This document shows, piece after piece, positions 8,817 to 18,395 of a DNA stretch of 64,000 bases. Numbering within the stretch: position 1 is the stretch's first letter; each line of letters opens with the position of its first letter. The stretch lies in NCBI GenBank assembly GCA_024372495.1, contig CP099977.1:1240001-1304000 (forward strand), in the 5' to 3' direction. The notes beneath the pieces are model-generated. The model was not told where the DNA came from. It saw only the letters and a program-made list of their open reading frames with translations, and made no database searches. This DNA comes from Pseudarthrobacter sp. Fe7. GTDB taxonomy: Bacteria > Actinomycetota > Actinomycetes > Actinomycetales > Micrococcaceae. A program made the translations under genes and the position numbers.

Positions 8817-10987
8817 TTAGGGCTTCGGGTTCGGGTTGGGCCCAATCATCGACGCGGGCGGCGGTGCGAATGGGGCTGCGGGATAGAGCGGCGCCACCTT
8901 GAGCATGTAGTTGGCCCATTGCGGCCCGGCAATCATGTACCCGTCAAGGCTGGGGTAGAAGGTGCCGTTGATGGTCACGTTCTGGCCTGCCCGCTTTTGG
9001 CCTTCCAGTGCATCGCCGAAGAAGGACGCCGTCACCATGCCGGTGGTGTAGCCCACCACCCAGGTGGACCCGTTGTTGTTCGAGGTGCCGGTCTTCGCGG
9101 CGGTAGGAAGCTTGTCCTGCACCTTGGGGTTGATCCAGACGCCGGAACCCTTCTTCAGGACGTCCTGCAGTACCGAGTTGACGCCGCGGGCCACATCGGG
9201 TTTGACGGCGTCGTGGCAGTCGGCTGCCTGGGCGGGCAGCTTTGCCCCGGCCGCATCCGTAACGTCAACCAGGGCGATGGGTGCGCAGTAGCGCCCGTCC
9301 GTGGCGAAGGTGGCAAAGGCGTTGGCCAGGGTAAGGGGGCCACGCCGGTGCCGCCCAGCAGGTTGCCCAGGCTGGTGCATGTTGACGGGGCTGCTGTCCA
9401 GGCCGCTGTGCAGGCCTACGGAGTCCACCATCTTCTGGATACCGCAGAAATCGAGCTGGATGCCGAAGCGAAGGTGGCGGTGTTGATCGAGTTGTACAGG
9501 CCGTAATTGACCGGCATGGGGCGGTAGAAGCCGTCTTCCGCGTTCTGCAGGTCATCGGTGGCGCCGAGGGCAGGGTTCGCCTGCGCCGTGCTGTAGGCTC
9601 CCAGCACCTTCCCGCAGCTGTCCTTCCAGGGGAATCCCAGCGGATACACGCGCCGCGAGGCGTCCACCTGTGCGGTGAGCGATTTGCCCTCGTTCAGCCA
9701 CTCCGCGAACGTGAAGGGCTTCATGGTGGACCCGGGCTGGAAGCCCCCGGCACCGTTCAGGTCGTTGCCCTGGGCGTCCTTGGCGTCAACGTTGAAGTTC
9801 AGGTTGGTATCGAATTTGCCGGGTTGCGGGAGGAACACTGTGTTTTGCGCCATGGCCAGGATCTTCCCGCTGCCGGGCTGAATGGTCAGCAGGGATGCTG
9901 CCCACCGGTCCGGATTGGCGCCGGCAGTTCCGTCCACCTGGGCCTGGGCGGCTGCCTGGAGCCTGCTGTCCAGGGTGGTTGTGATGGTAAGGCCGCCGCG
10001 GTACAGGCGCCGCTCGCGCTCGGGTTCGGTGGGGCCGTAAGCGGGGTTGTTCAGGATCAGGTGGGAGATGTAGTCGCAGAAGTAGGGCGCCATCGCCGCA
10101 TTGGCGCAGCCCTGCTGTTGTGGCGTGATCTTCAGCTGGATGGGCGTGGCCACCGCCTCGTCGTGCTGGGCCTGGGTGATCTTGTGCAGGCGCAGCATCT
10201 CCGACAGGACCTGGTTCCGGCGCGCAATCGATTTGTCCGGGTTCGTCGCCGGGTTGTACAGGGTTGGGCTGTTGACCAGGCCCGCCAGGAGGGCTGCCTG
10301 GGGAAGGGTGAGGTCCTTCGCGCTGATGCTGAAGAAGTAGCGTGCTGCGGCTTCAATCCCGTAGGCGTTGCTGCTGAAAAAGACAATATTGAGGTATCCC
10401 TCAAGGATCTGGTCCTTGGTGTACTTCTTCTCCAAGGAGATGGCGAGCTTCATCTCGCGCAGCTTGTCGCCGAAGTTCTTCTGCCCGTTCAGGACCACCG
10501 CGTCCGGCCTGTCCTGGGAGAGTTGCGCCTCGTTCAGGATGCTGGTGACGTACTGCTGCGTGATGGTGGATGCACCCTGCTCGCCGCCCTTGGTCAGGTT
10601 GGACACCACCGCCCGCAGTATCCCCTGCGGGTCTACCCCGGCATGCTCGTAGAACCGGCTGTCCTCGATGGCCACGATGCCGTCCTTGATAAAGGGTGAC
10701 ATCTGGTCCAGCGGTACCTTTACGCGGTTCTCTGCGTAAAAGGTGGCGATCAGCTGCCCGTCGGAGGTCAGGACTTTTGTTGCCTGCGACGGTGGCTGCA
10801 CCGTGAGCTCCGCGGGCAGGTTTTCAAAGAAGCCGATGGAGGAGCTGACTCCCATGCCCGCGGCTGCCACCGCGGGCACCACCAGGCTGGCTGCCAGCAC
10901 GCCGCACATGACACTCGCTGCAAGGAACCCCAGGATCCTTCCCAGGGCTGCACCAAAGCCGCGCCTGCGCTTCCGCTTCTTTGCCAT
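8817..10987 (-). CDS. Class A penicillin-binding protein (GT51 plus transpeptidase), frameshifted
   Basis: Reassembled length about 723 residues. A basic cytoplasmic start (MAKKRKRRR) is followed by one membrane helix, then the GT51 glycosyltransferase with VAIEDSRFYEHAGVD and the QGASTITQQY region, then the transpeptidase with GSTMKPF (SxxK), YNSIN (SxN) and KTGTS. It polymerises and crosslinks peptidoglycan outside the membrane. Three lesions interrupt the transpeptidase half: a loss beside an AGCT near 9457, CAGCTG read as CAGGCTG near 9371 (restores MHQLGNLLGGTG) and a G-run loss at 9335-9339. Divergent from the PadR gene. The C-terminus is proline-rich. Confidence 0.85.
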
Positions 10988-11080
10988 TCCGCTACCCCCG
11001 CGCTCGAAGGTGGGACCAGAATACGCTCCCTGGGAGGGTTAAGCAGATGGGAAAGGTCAGGATTTGGTCACGTCAAAGCA

Positions 11081-11119
11081 TTGACCGGCGATAGTTACCG
11101 ACATATCGTTAACTATCGC
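11081..11119 (+). promoter_or_regulatory. PadR promoter with overlapping operator
   Basis: A TTGACC -35 box (11081-11086), a 17-base spacer and TATCGT (11104-11109) make a good promoter for the PadR gene. An inverted repeat GCGATAGTTA-N12-TAACTATCGC (11088-11097 and 11110-11119) covers the spacer and -10 box, so a dimer bound there would block RNA polymerase. Autorepression is inferred. Confidence 0.7.
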
Positions 11120-11161
11120 TGAATGATCAGCGAGTACTTCATTTGAAAGGAAAATGCCACC

Positions 11162-11788
11162 ATGAAAGGCATATTCGACGAGAAACAACCGGGACCTGAA
11201 TTCGCCAGGGGCCGCTTTGAGCGGGGAAGGGGCCGGCGTGGCCCGCACGGGCACCGGGGACCAGGCTTCGGACCCGGATTCGGTCCCGGTTTTGGTCAAG
11301 GGTTCGGACCTGGTTTTGGACCCGGTTTTGGTCCTGGGTTCGGGCGGGGCGGCCGGAGGGCCAGCCGGGGCGACGTCCGCGCAGCCATCCTCTCGCTACT
11401 GGCAGAGGCCCCGTCCAATGGTTACGGACTGATCAAGACCATCGCCGCGAAGACCGGCGGAATTTGGCGGCCCAGCCCCGGATCCATTTACCCCACCCTC
11501 CAGCAGTTGGTGGATGAGGGCCTGATCGAGGCCCTCAGTGAAGGACGCGGGACCGAGTTTTCCCTTACGGACGCAGGCAAGGCATATGTGGCGGAACACG
11601 CGGAGGAGATGGAGAACGCCTGGAACGCTGAACCGGACAGTGCGGACAGGGACTTCCACCAGAGCATCGGCAAGCTTATGGGTGCCATCCATCAGTTCCG
11701 TACCGGGGTGACAGAGGAACAGCGCGGTGCGGCCATCGAAAAGATGGACGAAACGCGCCGCGCGCTCTATAAGATCCTTGCCGACTAG
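11162..11788 (+). CDS. PadR-family transcriptional regulator with Gly-Phe repeat N-terminus
   Basis: 208 residues. Residues about 75-150 are the PadR winged helix (RGDVRAAILSLLAEAPSNGYG, then SPGSIYPTLQQLVDEGLIE), and residues 150-208 the dimerising C-terminal helices. Before this lies an Arg/Gly-rich stretch and about seven GFGP/GFGQ units. PadR proteins repress neighbouring genes, often efflux or stress functions; here no transporter is adjacent and the divergent gene is a penicillin-binding protein. The operator-like repeat over its promoter suggests autoregulation. Confidence 0.88.
   Translation: MKGIFDEKQPGPEFARGRFERGRGRRGPHGHRGPGFGPGFGPGFGQGFGPGFGPGFGPGFGRGGRRASRGDVRAAILSLLAEAPSNGYGLIKTIAAKTGGIWRPSPGSIYPTLQQLVDEGLIEALSEGRGTEFSLTDAGKAYVAEHAEEMENAWNAEPDSADRDFHQSIGKLMGAIHQFRTGVTEEQRGAAIEKMDETRRALYKILAD
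11265..11347 (+). repeat. 12-base coding repeats encoding GFGP units
   Basis: Seven imperfect 12-base units inside the PadR gene (GGA/GGT TTC/TTT GGA/GGT CCC/CCT type), encoding Gly-Phe-Gly-Pro with one GFGQ. Synonymous third positions vary, which argues for selection on the protein repeat and against fresh replication slippage. Confidence 0.85.
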
Positions 11789-11797
11789 GACAGGAAG

Positions 11798-13117
11798 TTA
11801 CGCGAAGGAGTCTTCCTTGGCGTGCCTTTCGGCGGGAGTCGCCGCGGTGGGAATGTGGGCCGCGGCGATGCGCAGGGGATTGAAGCCTGCTCCGATCTCG
11901 CCGAATGCGTAGGCGGTCTCAGCGTGCTCGGACAGGTCCACCCCGGCGGTTTCCGCCTCGTGGCTGACGCGGAAGCCCACCGTCTTGTTGATGATCCGGG
12001 CAATGACCGCCGTCCCGATGCCGGACAACAGCAGGGTGATGACCACGGCGGCTGTCTGGGCAATGAGCTGCTGGGCGCCGCCGCCGTAGAAGAGGCCGCC
12101 GCCCTGGCCGTTCACCGGGAGGGCGATGAAGCCCAGGGACAGGGTGCCGATGAGGCCCGCACCCATGTGGACGCCCACCACATCCAGGGAGTCATCCAGG
12201 CCAAAGCGGTACTTGAGGTCCACGAACACGCAGCATGCGGCTCCCGCCACCAGGCCAAGGCCAATTGACGCAAGCGGGCTGATGTTGGCACAGGAAGGGG
12301 TGATCGCCACCAGGCCGGCAACAACGCCGGAGGCGGCACCCAGGGAGGTGGGGTGCCCGTGGCGGACCTTCTCCGTGACCAGCCAGCTCAGCATTGCCGC
12401 GGCAGGGGCCACCAGTGTGTTGATCCAGATGAGGCCGGCCTGTTCAACACTGGTTGCGGCCCCGCCGTTGAAGCCAAACCAGCCGAACCACAGGATCGCC
12501 GCACCGAGCATGATGAAGGGCAGGTTGTGGGGGCGGTGGTTGGGGTCCTTCGCGAAGCCGTGGCGCTGGCCAACGATAACGGCCAGCACCAGGGCTGCTG
12601 TTCCCGAACTGATTTCCACCACGGCACCGCCTGCGAAGTCGATGACCTGGCCGAAGATGTCTGTGACGGCGCCCCCTGCGCTCATCAGGCCGCCGCCCCA
12701 GATCATGTAGGCGAGGGGGCAGTAGATTACGGTGATCCACACGGGCACGAACAGGGCCCAGGCCCCGAACTTGGCTCGGTCGGCGATGGCGCCACTGATC
12801 AGGGCCACGGTGATGATGGCGAACGTTGCGCTGTACCCGGCCTTGAGCAGGTCCGGTGAACCCATCAGGTTCTGCAGGCCGAAGCTCGTGAAGGGATTGC
12901 CAAACAGGCCCAGGACGCCGTTGCCCGTGGTCATCGAGTAACCCCAGAGGACCCAGACCACGCCAACAATTCCTGCCGAGATAAAGCTCATCATGATCAT
13001 GTTGAGGGCAGCCTTGGCGCGGGTCATGCCGCCGTAGAACAGGCCGAGCCCGGGGGTCATCAGCAGGACCATTGCGGCCGAGATCATCAGCCAGACGTGT
13101 TGGGCAGTGATTTCCAC
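11798..13117 (-). CDS. amt: Ammonium transporter
   Basis: About 439 residues with eleven hydrophobic segments, typical of Amt/MEP channels. Signature stretches include FYGGMTRAKAALN, LVLAVIVGQRHGF and the FGWFGFNGGA motif, plus the DSLDVVGVHMGAGLIGTL region carrying a pore histidine. It carries ammonium across the membrane. A GTG at 13117 was chosen because it follows an AAGGGA ribosome site and fits family N-termini; the frame is open further upstream. No glnK or glnD follows, unlike many actinobacterial amt operons. Confidence 0.9.
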   Translation of the reverse strand: MEITAQHVWLMISAAMVLLMTPGLGLFYGGMTRAKAALNMIMMSFISAGIVGVVWVLWGYSMTTGNGVLGLFGNPFTSFGLQNLMGSPDLLKAGYSATFAIITVALISGAIADRAKFGAWALFVPVWITVIYCPLAYMIWGGGLMSAGGAVTDIFGQVIDFAGGAVVEISSGTAALVLAVIVGQRHGFAKDPNHRPHNLPFIMLGAAILWFGWFGFNGGAATSVEQAGLIWINTLVAPAAAMLSWLVTEKVRHGHPTSLGAASGVVAGLVAITPSCANISPLASIGLGLVAGAACCVFVDLKYRFGLDDSLDVVGVHMGAGLIGTLSLGFIALPVNGQGGGLFYGGGAQQLIAQTAAVVITLLLSGIGTAVIARIINKTVGFRVSHEAETAGVDLSEHAETAYAFGEIGAGFNPLRIAAAHIPTAATPAERHAKEDSFA

Positions 13118-13440
13118 CGGTGGGTCCCTTCGCAACGTGATCGTGGCGCAGGGCCCTTCTGGCCCCGTGCTATTTCCCCCGGGATCCATTTTTGGCGTCG
13201 TGTGTTTCAGCCAATGCCGCCTAAAGTTGCGGCCACGTTACACAATTCGCTCCTGCGTGAAGTTCACGTATCGTCTATGTTTCGGGCATGTAAACGGCGC
13301 CTCTTCCGGCCTGGGGCGCAACGCGTACGCGCTCCGCAAATTCCCCGTCATTACAGGCCAGAACGCGCCGCCGTAGGTGAGGGCCGCCGTCGTGCGCTCT
13401 CTGTTGCCTGTTTCGAAGCTATGAACGGCACCTCACCCGC
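13118..13440. other. Intergenic region upstream of amt
   Basis: About 320 bases between the convergent-facing nitrilase-type gene end and the amt start. No open frame with a ribosome site and no stem-loop was recognised. It should carry the amt promoter on the minus strand; a nitrogen-regulator (GlnR/AmtR) site could not be assigned by eye. Confidence 0.4.
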
Positions 13441-14235
13441 TCAGAACCTGCGGGCGTTGGCCAGCACCGGCAAAGTGGCCCGTACGTCGTCCACGGTGGA
13501 GGGATCGATGTCGACGACGGCGAGTTCAGGCTTGCCGCCGAGGGCCACCACCTCCTTGCCCAGCGGGCTGACCACCGCGCTGTGGCCGATTCCCGTGGGC
13601 GCCGAGCCTGCGGGACCGGCACCAACGGTTTCGGGGTCGCCCTGACCGCAGGCAACGACGAAAGTGGTGCTGTCCAGCGCCCGGGCACGCACCAGCAGGT
13701 CCCACTGCTCGGCCTTCCCTTCGCCGGCGCCCCACGACGCGCACACGATATTCACTTGGGCACCTGCGTTGGCGTTGGCAGTGAACAGGCCCGGAAAACG
13801 GACGTCGTAGCAGGTGGCCAGGCCGAACACGGTCCCGTCCAGCTCGAACGTTACCGGCGCCTCCCCCGCGTCCACTGTCCTGGACTCCGTGAAGCCAAAG
13901 GCGTCAAAAAGGTGGACCTTGTCGTAGGACGCCTCAACACCGGGCCCGGTGACCAGCAGCGTGTTGCGGACCCGGCCGTCTTTCCCCGGAGTGAACATCC
14001 CGGCCACCACGGTGATCTGGAGTTCATGGGCAATCCTGCGGACTTCGCCGGCCCACGGACCATCAACGGGCTCGGCAATGTCCTTCAGGGGATGGCCAAA
14101 GGCGCGCATGGTTGCCTCGGGGAAGACCACCAGCTGCGCGCCGGCGTTCCTGGCCTGGGCAGCATAGTCCCAAATGAGTTCCAGGTTGGCGGCGGTGTCG
14201 GCGCTGCTGATGATCTGCGCTACTGCGATACGCAT
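13441..14235 (-). CDS. Carbon-nitrogen hydrolase (nitrilase-fold amidase)
   Basis: 264 residues. The catalytic triad of the nitrilase superfamily is visible: Glu in VVFPEATM, Lys in SYDKVHLFDAFG, and Cys in GLATCYDVRFPG. Close relatives are omega-amidases and deaminated-glutathione amidases (Nit2/YafV group), which hydrolyse alpha-ketoglutaramate-like amides. The substrate is not fixed by the sequence. The frame is intact and single-standing. Confidence 0.88.
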   Translation of the reverse strand: MRIAVAQIISSADTAANLELIWDYAAQARNAGAQLVVFPEATMRAFGHPLKDIAEPVDGPWAGEVRRIAHELQITVVAGMFTPGKDGRVRNTLLVTGPGVEASYDKVHLFDAFGFTESRTVDAGEAPVTFELDGTVFGLATCYDVRFPGLFTANANAGAQVNIVCASWGAGEGKAEQWDLLVRARALDSTTFVVACGQGDPETVGAGPAGSAPTGIGHSAVVSPLGKEVVALGGKPELAVVDIDPSTVDDVRATLPVLANARRF

Positions 14236-14320
14236 GGAAGAGCCTCGCTCTGTTCGGTGACGGGAACAGGTGCCCGGGCCAGGCCGGCCCGGGCACCAAG
14301 GACGGTGCCGTGTGGCGGGG

Positions 14321-14557
14321 CTACTGCCGGTAGCCCTCAACCTCGCTGACGGGGCGGGCCTCGGCGTCGTTCGGGTTGTCGCCTGAATCCTTCTTGGCCC
14401 GCCGCTGGCGCAGCAGGTCCCAGCACTGGTCGAGGCTTTCCTCCACGTACTTCAGCCTTGCCTGGTCCGGCGCCTGCCCATCGCCGGAACCCTCGCGCAG
14501 CGAGTGCTCCTCCTCCACCAGGGCCTGGATGTGCGTCAAAATATCCTGATCATTCAT
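14321..14557 (-). CDS. DUF2630 family protein (78 aa)
   Basis: A 78-residue helical protein opening with MNDQDILTHIQALVEEEHSLRE, matching the DUF2630 pattern, with a later ESLDQCWDLLRQRRA helix. Function unknown. Downstream of the divergent membrane-protein gene by 86 bases and followed leftward by the nitrilase-fold gene. Confidence 0.78.
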   Translation of the reverse strand: MNDQDILTHIQALVEEEHSLREGSGDGQAPDQARLKYVEESLDQCWDLLRQRRAKKDSGDNPNDAEARPVSEVEGYRQ

Positions 14558-14643
14558 GGCTTCCCCTCACTGACGGTCCGGTCTCCTTCAGCGTACGTAT
14601 CAGGCGCTGAAGGAGCCAGCCCCTGAGCTGTACCATCAACTTC

Positions 14644-15042
14644 ATGCCCACTGCGCTCGATATGGCAGGTCCCATCCTGGAAGTGCTCACCTGGTTGTGC
14701 CTGCCTGTCGGGCTGGGACTGCTCTTCTACACCGGATTTCTCCGGCGCTTCGTCCACCCCTGGGACGTGGCGGAGGCCGTGGTGTATTCGGATTCCACCG
14801 GGGTGGGGTTCCGTTGGTTCGACCGAAAGCATCAGGTGCACAACGCGCCGATGTCCCCTTACGACATCAAGGACATGGCGGCGGGAGACACCCTGCCCAT
14901 CTACTACCACCCCAAGCGCCCCACACAGTGGCAGACCACCGAGCCGGAGCAAGCCGGCAGGACGGCGTCGGTGCTGGGCCGTTGCCTGACGGCGATCGGC
15001 ACGGTGGCACTGCTGGCCGGCTTCGTGCTGCCGATGTTCTAG
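14644..15042 (+). CDS. Small membrane protein of unknown function
   Basis: 132 residues with two hydrophobic helices, near residues 8-30 and 110-130, flanking a soluble domain (WDVAEAVVYSDSTGVGF, PIYYHPKRPTQWQTTEPE) resembling DUF3592-type extracytoplasmic loops. It converges on the DUF202 pair, sharing bases at the stop codons (15039-15042). No catalytic motif. Confidence 0.7.
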   Translation: MPTALDMAGPILEVLTWLCLPVGLGLLFYTGFLRRFVHPWDVAEAVVYSDSTGVGFRWFDRKHQVHNAPMSPYDIKDMAAGDTLPIYYHPKRPTQWQTTEPEQAGRTASVLGRCLTAIGTVALLAGFVLPMF

Positions 15043-15371
15043 CTGACCAGGACCACCGCGATGCCCAGGCCCCCAAGTGCGACACCCGCGAATGCGGTCC
15101 ACAGCACGGCAGGCAGGTCGGCTTCGATGCTTTCGCCCGCCAGGCCGTGGGACCTTGCCTGGTAGCGGCGGCGCTGGGTGAGGTAAATGGCGAGGGCGGC
15201 GCTACCGGAGACCATCGGCAGCATCAGGATGGGTGGCCCGTAGGTGGGGAGCCAGCGCAGGAAGAAGGCGCTCGCGGTCACCAAAGCCAGCATGGTCCGG
15301 CCCCATGCGAGGGCCGTTCGCTCCGGTTGCAGGCCGGGATCGCCGTGGGGGCTGGGTGCGTGGGATGCCAC
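15039..15371 (-). CDS. DUF202 membrane protein (second of pair)
   Basis: 110 residues from a GTG start. The DUF202 signature LQPERTALAWGRTMLALV is followed by three membrane helices. It lies four bases after the stop of the first DUF202 gene, forming a tight two-gene unit. Function unknown; the family is common in actinobacterial envelopes. Because of a frameshift upstream the two genes appear fused in the raw sequence, but the corrected frame separates them. Confidence 0.75.
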   Translation of the reverse strand: MASHAPSPHGDPGLQPERTALAWGRTMLALVTASAFFLRWLPTYGPPILMLPMVSGSAALAIYLTQRRRYQARSHGLAGESIEADLPAVLWTAFAGVALGGLGIAVVLVS

Positions 15372-15375
15372 AGAG

Positions 15376-15779
15376 TCAGCGCCAGAGGACGAAGACCAGT
15401 ACGACGGCGGCAGCCAGTGCACCTGCCCCGGCCAACAGGGGCACGAAGAGCGGCAGCGGCAGGGGGCTTTGTTGCGCATGCTCCGTTCCACCCGAAGCCA
15501 CCGCATGGCGGCGCCCCCACTGAGCATCATGCCGAGCAGCAGCAGCAGGACGGCCAGGCCTTTACGGACCGGCTCGATGAAGAGTCCGGAGGTGAACGCC
15601 TCGATGGCGATGCCTCCCGCCAGGAGCGCAAGGGACGTCCGGATCCAGGCCAGGAAGGTGCGCTCGTTGGCAAGCGTAAAGCGCGGGTCCGGTTCTTCCC
15701 CGCCGGGCAGCAGCCGTTCGGCCATTCTGCCGCGCGACGGCTGGACCGTTGGCTTGGGCGGCTGCTCGCTGTTGATCAC
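15376..15779 (-). CDS. DUF202 membrane protein, YidH-like (first of pair), frameshifted
   Basis: Corrected length 134 residues. DPRFTLANERTFLAWIRTSLALLAGG is the DUF202 signature, followed by helices ending in ALAAAVVLVFVLWR. One C seems missing in the run at 15462-15466; with six bases instead of five the last helix is hydrophobic and stops at TGA 15376. Without the correction the frame runs on into the next gene with an arginine/serine-rich, non-membrane stretch. Confidence 0.75.
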
Positions 15780-15819
15780 CGGGCCAGTTTAGCCGTGGCC
15801 GGTTCGGGCTTCCGCGCTG

Positions 15820-16002
15820 TCAGCCGAGGGTTCGTCTGCAGAGGGCCAGCGAGCTTGTGCTGAGGCCCGCGAACATCGTGCCGGGACGGACAGACAGGAC
15901 CTGCCAGCCCGCCTTGGACAGTTTCTTCAGCTCCTTGGCCTGCTGCCGTGGACGATTGTCCACCGGGACGGTGATGTACTCGTATTCCGGATGGCTGTCC
16001 AT
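15820..16002 (-). CDS. DUF4177-like small protein (60 aa)
   Basis: 60 residues: YEYITVPVDN, a lysine-rich helix and GWQVLSVRPG. The tyrosine-rich first strand followed by a helix and a G-W-x-V-x-S-V strand is the DUF4177 pattern. Function unknown. AAGGGAG lies upstream of the ATG. Confidence 0.6.
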   Translation of the reverse strand: MDSHPEYEYITVPVDNRPRQQAKELKKLSKAGWQVLSVRPGTMFAGLSTSSLALCRRTLG

Positions 16003-16263
16003 GCCGGGAACTCCCTTCAGTGCTGCGCTTTGGGTTTGGGTTGGGCTGCATTGCCGGCTGCCCAGGTCCTGCCCCGGGGCAGCGGGGCGCGCCGTGCGCC
16101 GGTGCCGGCGGCCCGGCCCCGGTGCGGGTTCTCCCGTTGCCCTTGTTCTCTGGCATACCCCTTCTGATCGTGACGGCCAGGCGTTTGACTTCGCGCCCGG
16201 TAGCCGGATCTTACGAAGGGAAGAGGACCGGCGAACGAGTAGCGGGTACCCGACCTGGCCCGC

Positions 16264-16760
16264 TCAACCACTGCCACAGCCCGGAAAGCGCAAGTAGCGG
16301 CCCACGTCCTTGAGGTCCACCGAGAACTTGGGGTATCCCTCCCGGGCCAGGCCCAGCACGGCGTTGGGTCCAACGGTGATGCCGCCATTAATGGTGGTAG
16401 TAAGGTGCACGCCCAGGAAAGCGAGTGTCGGGTCCGGCACGGGGTAGGTCAGGTGGCTGACATAGTCCGATTTGGTGTCCGGCAGCTCAAAATACTCCCC
16501 GCGGAAAGGGATGATCTGGACGTCGATGTCCATTCCGGCGATTTCCGCCAGCTTCCGTGCCACTTCCGGGTAGTCCACTATGCCGGTGCTGGGAATGAAC
16601 AGCGCGCCAAGGCCGCGGACGTTGGGTTCCCGCCGGTTGAGTTCCGCACGGTCCACGCGCTCGCAGTCCAGCCCGTGGACGACTGCGCGTTCCTCCAGGA
16701 GGACAAGCCGTTCCAGCTCCACCGCCGACGTGGCCACCAGCAGCTTGCCCGGCTCGGCGT
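16264..16760 (-). pseudogene. L-2-hydroxyglutarate oxidase (LhgO) remnant
   Basis: Recognisable LhgO fragments: YAEPGKLLVATSAVELERL, RREPNVRGLGALFIPSTGIVDYPEVARKLAEI, then QIIPFRGEYFELPDT, YPVPDPTLAFLGVH and GPNAVLGLAREGY. The FAD-binding N-terminus is absent, about 80 residues are missing between RKLAEI and AGMDID, and the C-terminus stops at RFPG. About 160 of some 400 residues remain. The missing blocks make this true gene decay rather than a base-calling effect. Confidence 0.8.
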
Positions 16761-16812
16761 ACCTGTGGCTAGATTTTAGCCACGGCCCGCTGTTTTCCGC
16801 TCCGTTTGGGAG

Positions 16813-17172
16813 TTATCCGCCGCTCCGCGGTGCAAACATGATCACGGCGACGCCCAGAAGGCAGACCAGGGATCCGGCGATGTCCCACCGGTCCGGACGG
16901 AAACCGTCAAAAGCCATGCCCCAGGCCAGGGAGCCGGCCACGAACACTCCGCCATAGGCCGCCAGGATCCTGCCAAAGTGGGCGTCCGGCTGGAGCGTGG
17001 CTACGAAGCCATAGGCGCCCAGGGCGATCACGCCCAGACCGGCCCACCACCAGTCCCTGCCCTCGCGGACGGCCTGCCACACGAGCCAGGCGCCACCGAT
17101 TTCGGCTGCAGCGGCCAGCACGAACAGCACAATGGTCTTGAAAAGATTGACAGTTTCGCCCGGAATACCCAC
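16813..17172 (-). CDS. YnfA/UPF0060 family small membrane protein
   Basis: 119 residues with four membrane helices and the very characteristic segments [32 protein letters not shown] and [13 protein letters not shown]. The family resembles small multidrug transporters in size and topology. A GTG start at 17172 was kept; it is divergent from the LLM oxidoreductase gene 54 bases away. Confidence 0.9.
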   Translation of the reverse strand: MGIPGETVNLFKTIVLFVLAAAAEIGGAWLVWQAVREGRDWWWAGLGVIALGAYGFVATLQPDAHFGRILAAYGGVFVAGSLAWGMAFDGFRPDRWDIAGSLVCLLGVAVIMFAPRSGG

Positions 17173-17226
17173 GCAGCCATCATCCCAGCCGGGAATGCAG
17201 CTGTTGGCAGGACAGTTGGGGGAGGT

Positions 17227-18252
17227 ATGGAACGTATCGGATTCCTTTCATTCGGCCACTGGGGCCCGGGCCAGGGTTCCCGCACCAGGACAGCGGCGGA
17301 CGCCCTGCTCCAGGGCATCGAACTTGCGGTTGCCGCTGAAGAGCTGGGAGTGGACGGCGCGTTCTTGCGGGTCCACCACTTCGCCCGGCAGCAGGCATCG
17401 CCCTTCCCCCTCCTGTCAGCCATCGCCGCCCGCACCAGCCGCATCGAAATCGGCACCGCCGTGATCGACATGCGCTACGAAAACCCGCTCTACATGGCGG
17501 AGGAGGCCGCAGCTGCCGACCTGATCAGCGGCGGCAGGCTGCAGTTGGGCATCAGCCGCGGTTCACCCGAACCGGCGCGGCACGGTGCTTCCGCCTTCGG
17601 CTATGTGCCCGGGGAGGGGAGACGGATGCCGACATGGCCCGCCGGCATACCGACCACTTCCGCAAAGCCATCACCGGCGCGGGCATGGCCCAGGCCGATC
17701 CCCGCTACGCTGGCGGCGTCACTGGACTCCTCCCCATCCAGCCCCAGTCCCCGGGCCTGGCGGAACGGATCTGGTGGGGCGCAGGGACCCGGAAGTCCGC
17801 CATCTGGGCCGCGGAATCAGGGATGAACCTGATGAGTTCAACCCTGCTGACAGAGGACACGGGCGTTCCTTTCCACGAACTCCAGGCGGAACAGATCCAG
17901 CTTTTCCAGGATGCGTGGAAGGCAACGGGCCACGCGCATCAGCCACGGGTTTCGGTCAGCCGCAGCGTCCTTCCCATCGTGGATGAGGAGGACAATTACT
18001 ACTTCGCGGGGAGCGCCCTACGCGACAGCCGCGACCAGGTGGGCGTCATCGACGGCCTGACTGCCCGGTTCGGCAAGAGCTACGTGGGCGCACCGGACCT
18101 CCTCGCGGAGCAGCTTGCAGCCGATACGGCTGTGCAGGCGGCCGACACCCTGCTGTTGACCGTTCCCAACCAGCCTGGGCGTGGACTTCAACGCCAAGCT
18201 CCTGGGCAATATTGTCCAGTTCGTGGCCCCGGCCCTGGGATGGAGCCGATAG
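17227..18252 (+). CDS. LLM-class flavin-dependent oxidoreductase, frameshifted
   Basis: Corrected length 341 residues. Family marks: [61 protein letters not shown] and the later [19 protein letters not shown]. These bacterial luciferase-like TIM barrels use reduced F420 or FMN. One G is missing in a G-rich run at 17611-17620, and near 18174 CAGCTGG reads CAGCCTGG; removing a C restores [14 protein letters not shown] and the proper stop. Substrate unknown. Confidence 0.82.
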
Positions 18253-18395
18253 GGCGCTGGGAACTTTTTGCGATACCGAACCGTTACTCTTAAAGTGCGG
18301 TGTGGGGGCTTCGCGCCCCAACTACACTGTGACTGCTGAACGGTCATATGACGGAGAGAGAGAAATATGGCTCGCGCCGCCCTAGGCTTTGACGC

